The position numbers and the translations under genes are program-made. Of a stretch of DNA of 64,000 bases, positions 63,961 through 64,000 are shown piece by piece. The notes under the pieces were generated by a model. The model searched no databases, was not told the origin of the DNA, and was given only the letters and a program-made list of their open reading frames with translations. Source of the DNA: Pteria penguin (taxonomy: Eukaryota; Mollusca; Bivalvia; Pterioida; Pteriidae); NCBI GenBank assembly GCA_035048485.1, contig CM068583.1, positions 27,897,841 to 27,961,840 of the forward strand, written 5' to 3'. The number at the start of each line of letters is the position of its first letter. Positions within the stretch are counted from its first letter, which is position 1.

Positions 63961-64000
63961 TTAAAAATACCCTACAAACGTTTATCGCAGTGATTTGGAA

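Overview
This is eukaryotic, intron-rich, AT-rich DNA that reads like a bivalve mollusc genome. The grounds are: the families of surface and secreted recognition domains, each on small phase-1 exons; Penelope-like retroelements with the permuted Naiad domain order; repeated hammerhead-ribozyme elements (retrozymes); a tRNA-derived SINE; and very long TA and CA microsatellites. A mytilid or another bivalve is likely, but the species cannot be fixed from the sequence alone.

Layout. About 0.9-5.3 kb holds a decayed minus-strand Penelope-like element with an N-terminal GIY-YIG endonuclease and a C-terminal reverse transcriptase. A second, opposite-strand copy is nested inside its endonuclease. 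5.3-11.9 kb is repeat-rich and shows no host exon that I can see: a retrozyme, a mariner transposase fossil, a 141-bp minisatellite and a 3' end of a second Penelope-like family.

11.97-37.01 kb (+) is one host gene in 23 recognisable exons. It encodes three YWTD beta-propellers, each followed by an LRP-type EGF module, then five sushi modules, a transmembrane helix and a short tail with a YEEI motif. Its 5' end was not found. 37-46.6 kb is intergenic, with a nearly identical second copy of the nested retroelement (41.0-42.1 kb), a retrozyme dimer (43.4-43.9 kb) and TA arrays. 46.65-49.58 kb (+) is a complete six-exon secreted C-type lectin with a glycine/proline-rich N-terminal region.

51.2-52.73 kb (-) holds the 3' three exons of a gene with two immunoglobulin-like domains and a C-terminal chitin-binding (CBM14-like) domain. 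This is the layout of chordate VCBPs. 53.2-57.1 kb is nested retroelement debris. 58.2-62.97 kb (-) holds eleven consecutive single-exon calcium-binding EGF modules of a large protein that starts beyond the right edge.

The host genes look like a neighbourhood of extracellular recognition proteins (LRP/sushi receptor, C-type lectin, Ig/chitin-binding protein, EGF protein). Introns and spacers are shaped by two Penelope-like families, which probably supply reverse transcriptase to the non-coding retrozymes and SINEs. Exon boundaries come from splice consensus, reading-phase agreement and domain continuity read by eye; no alignment or search was run.
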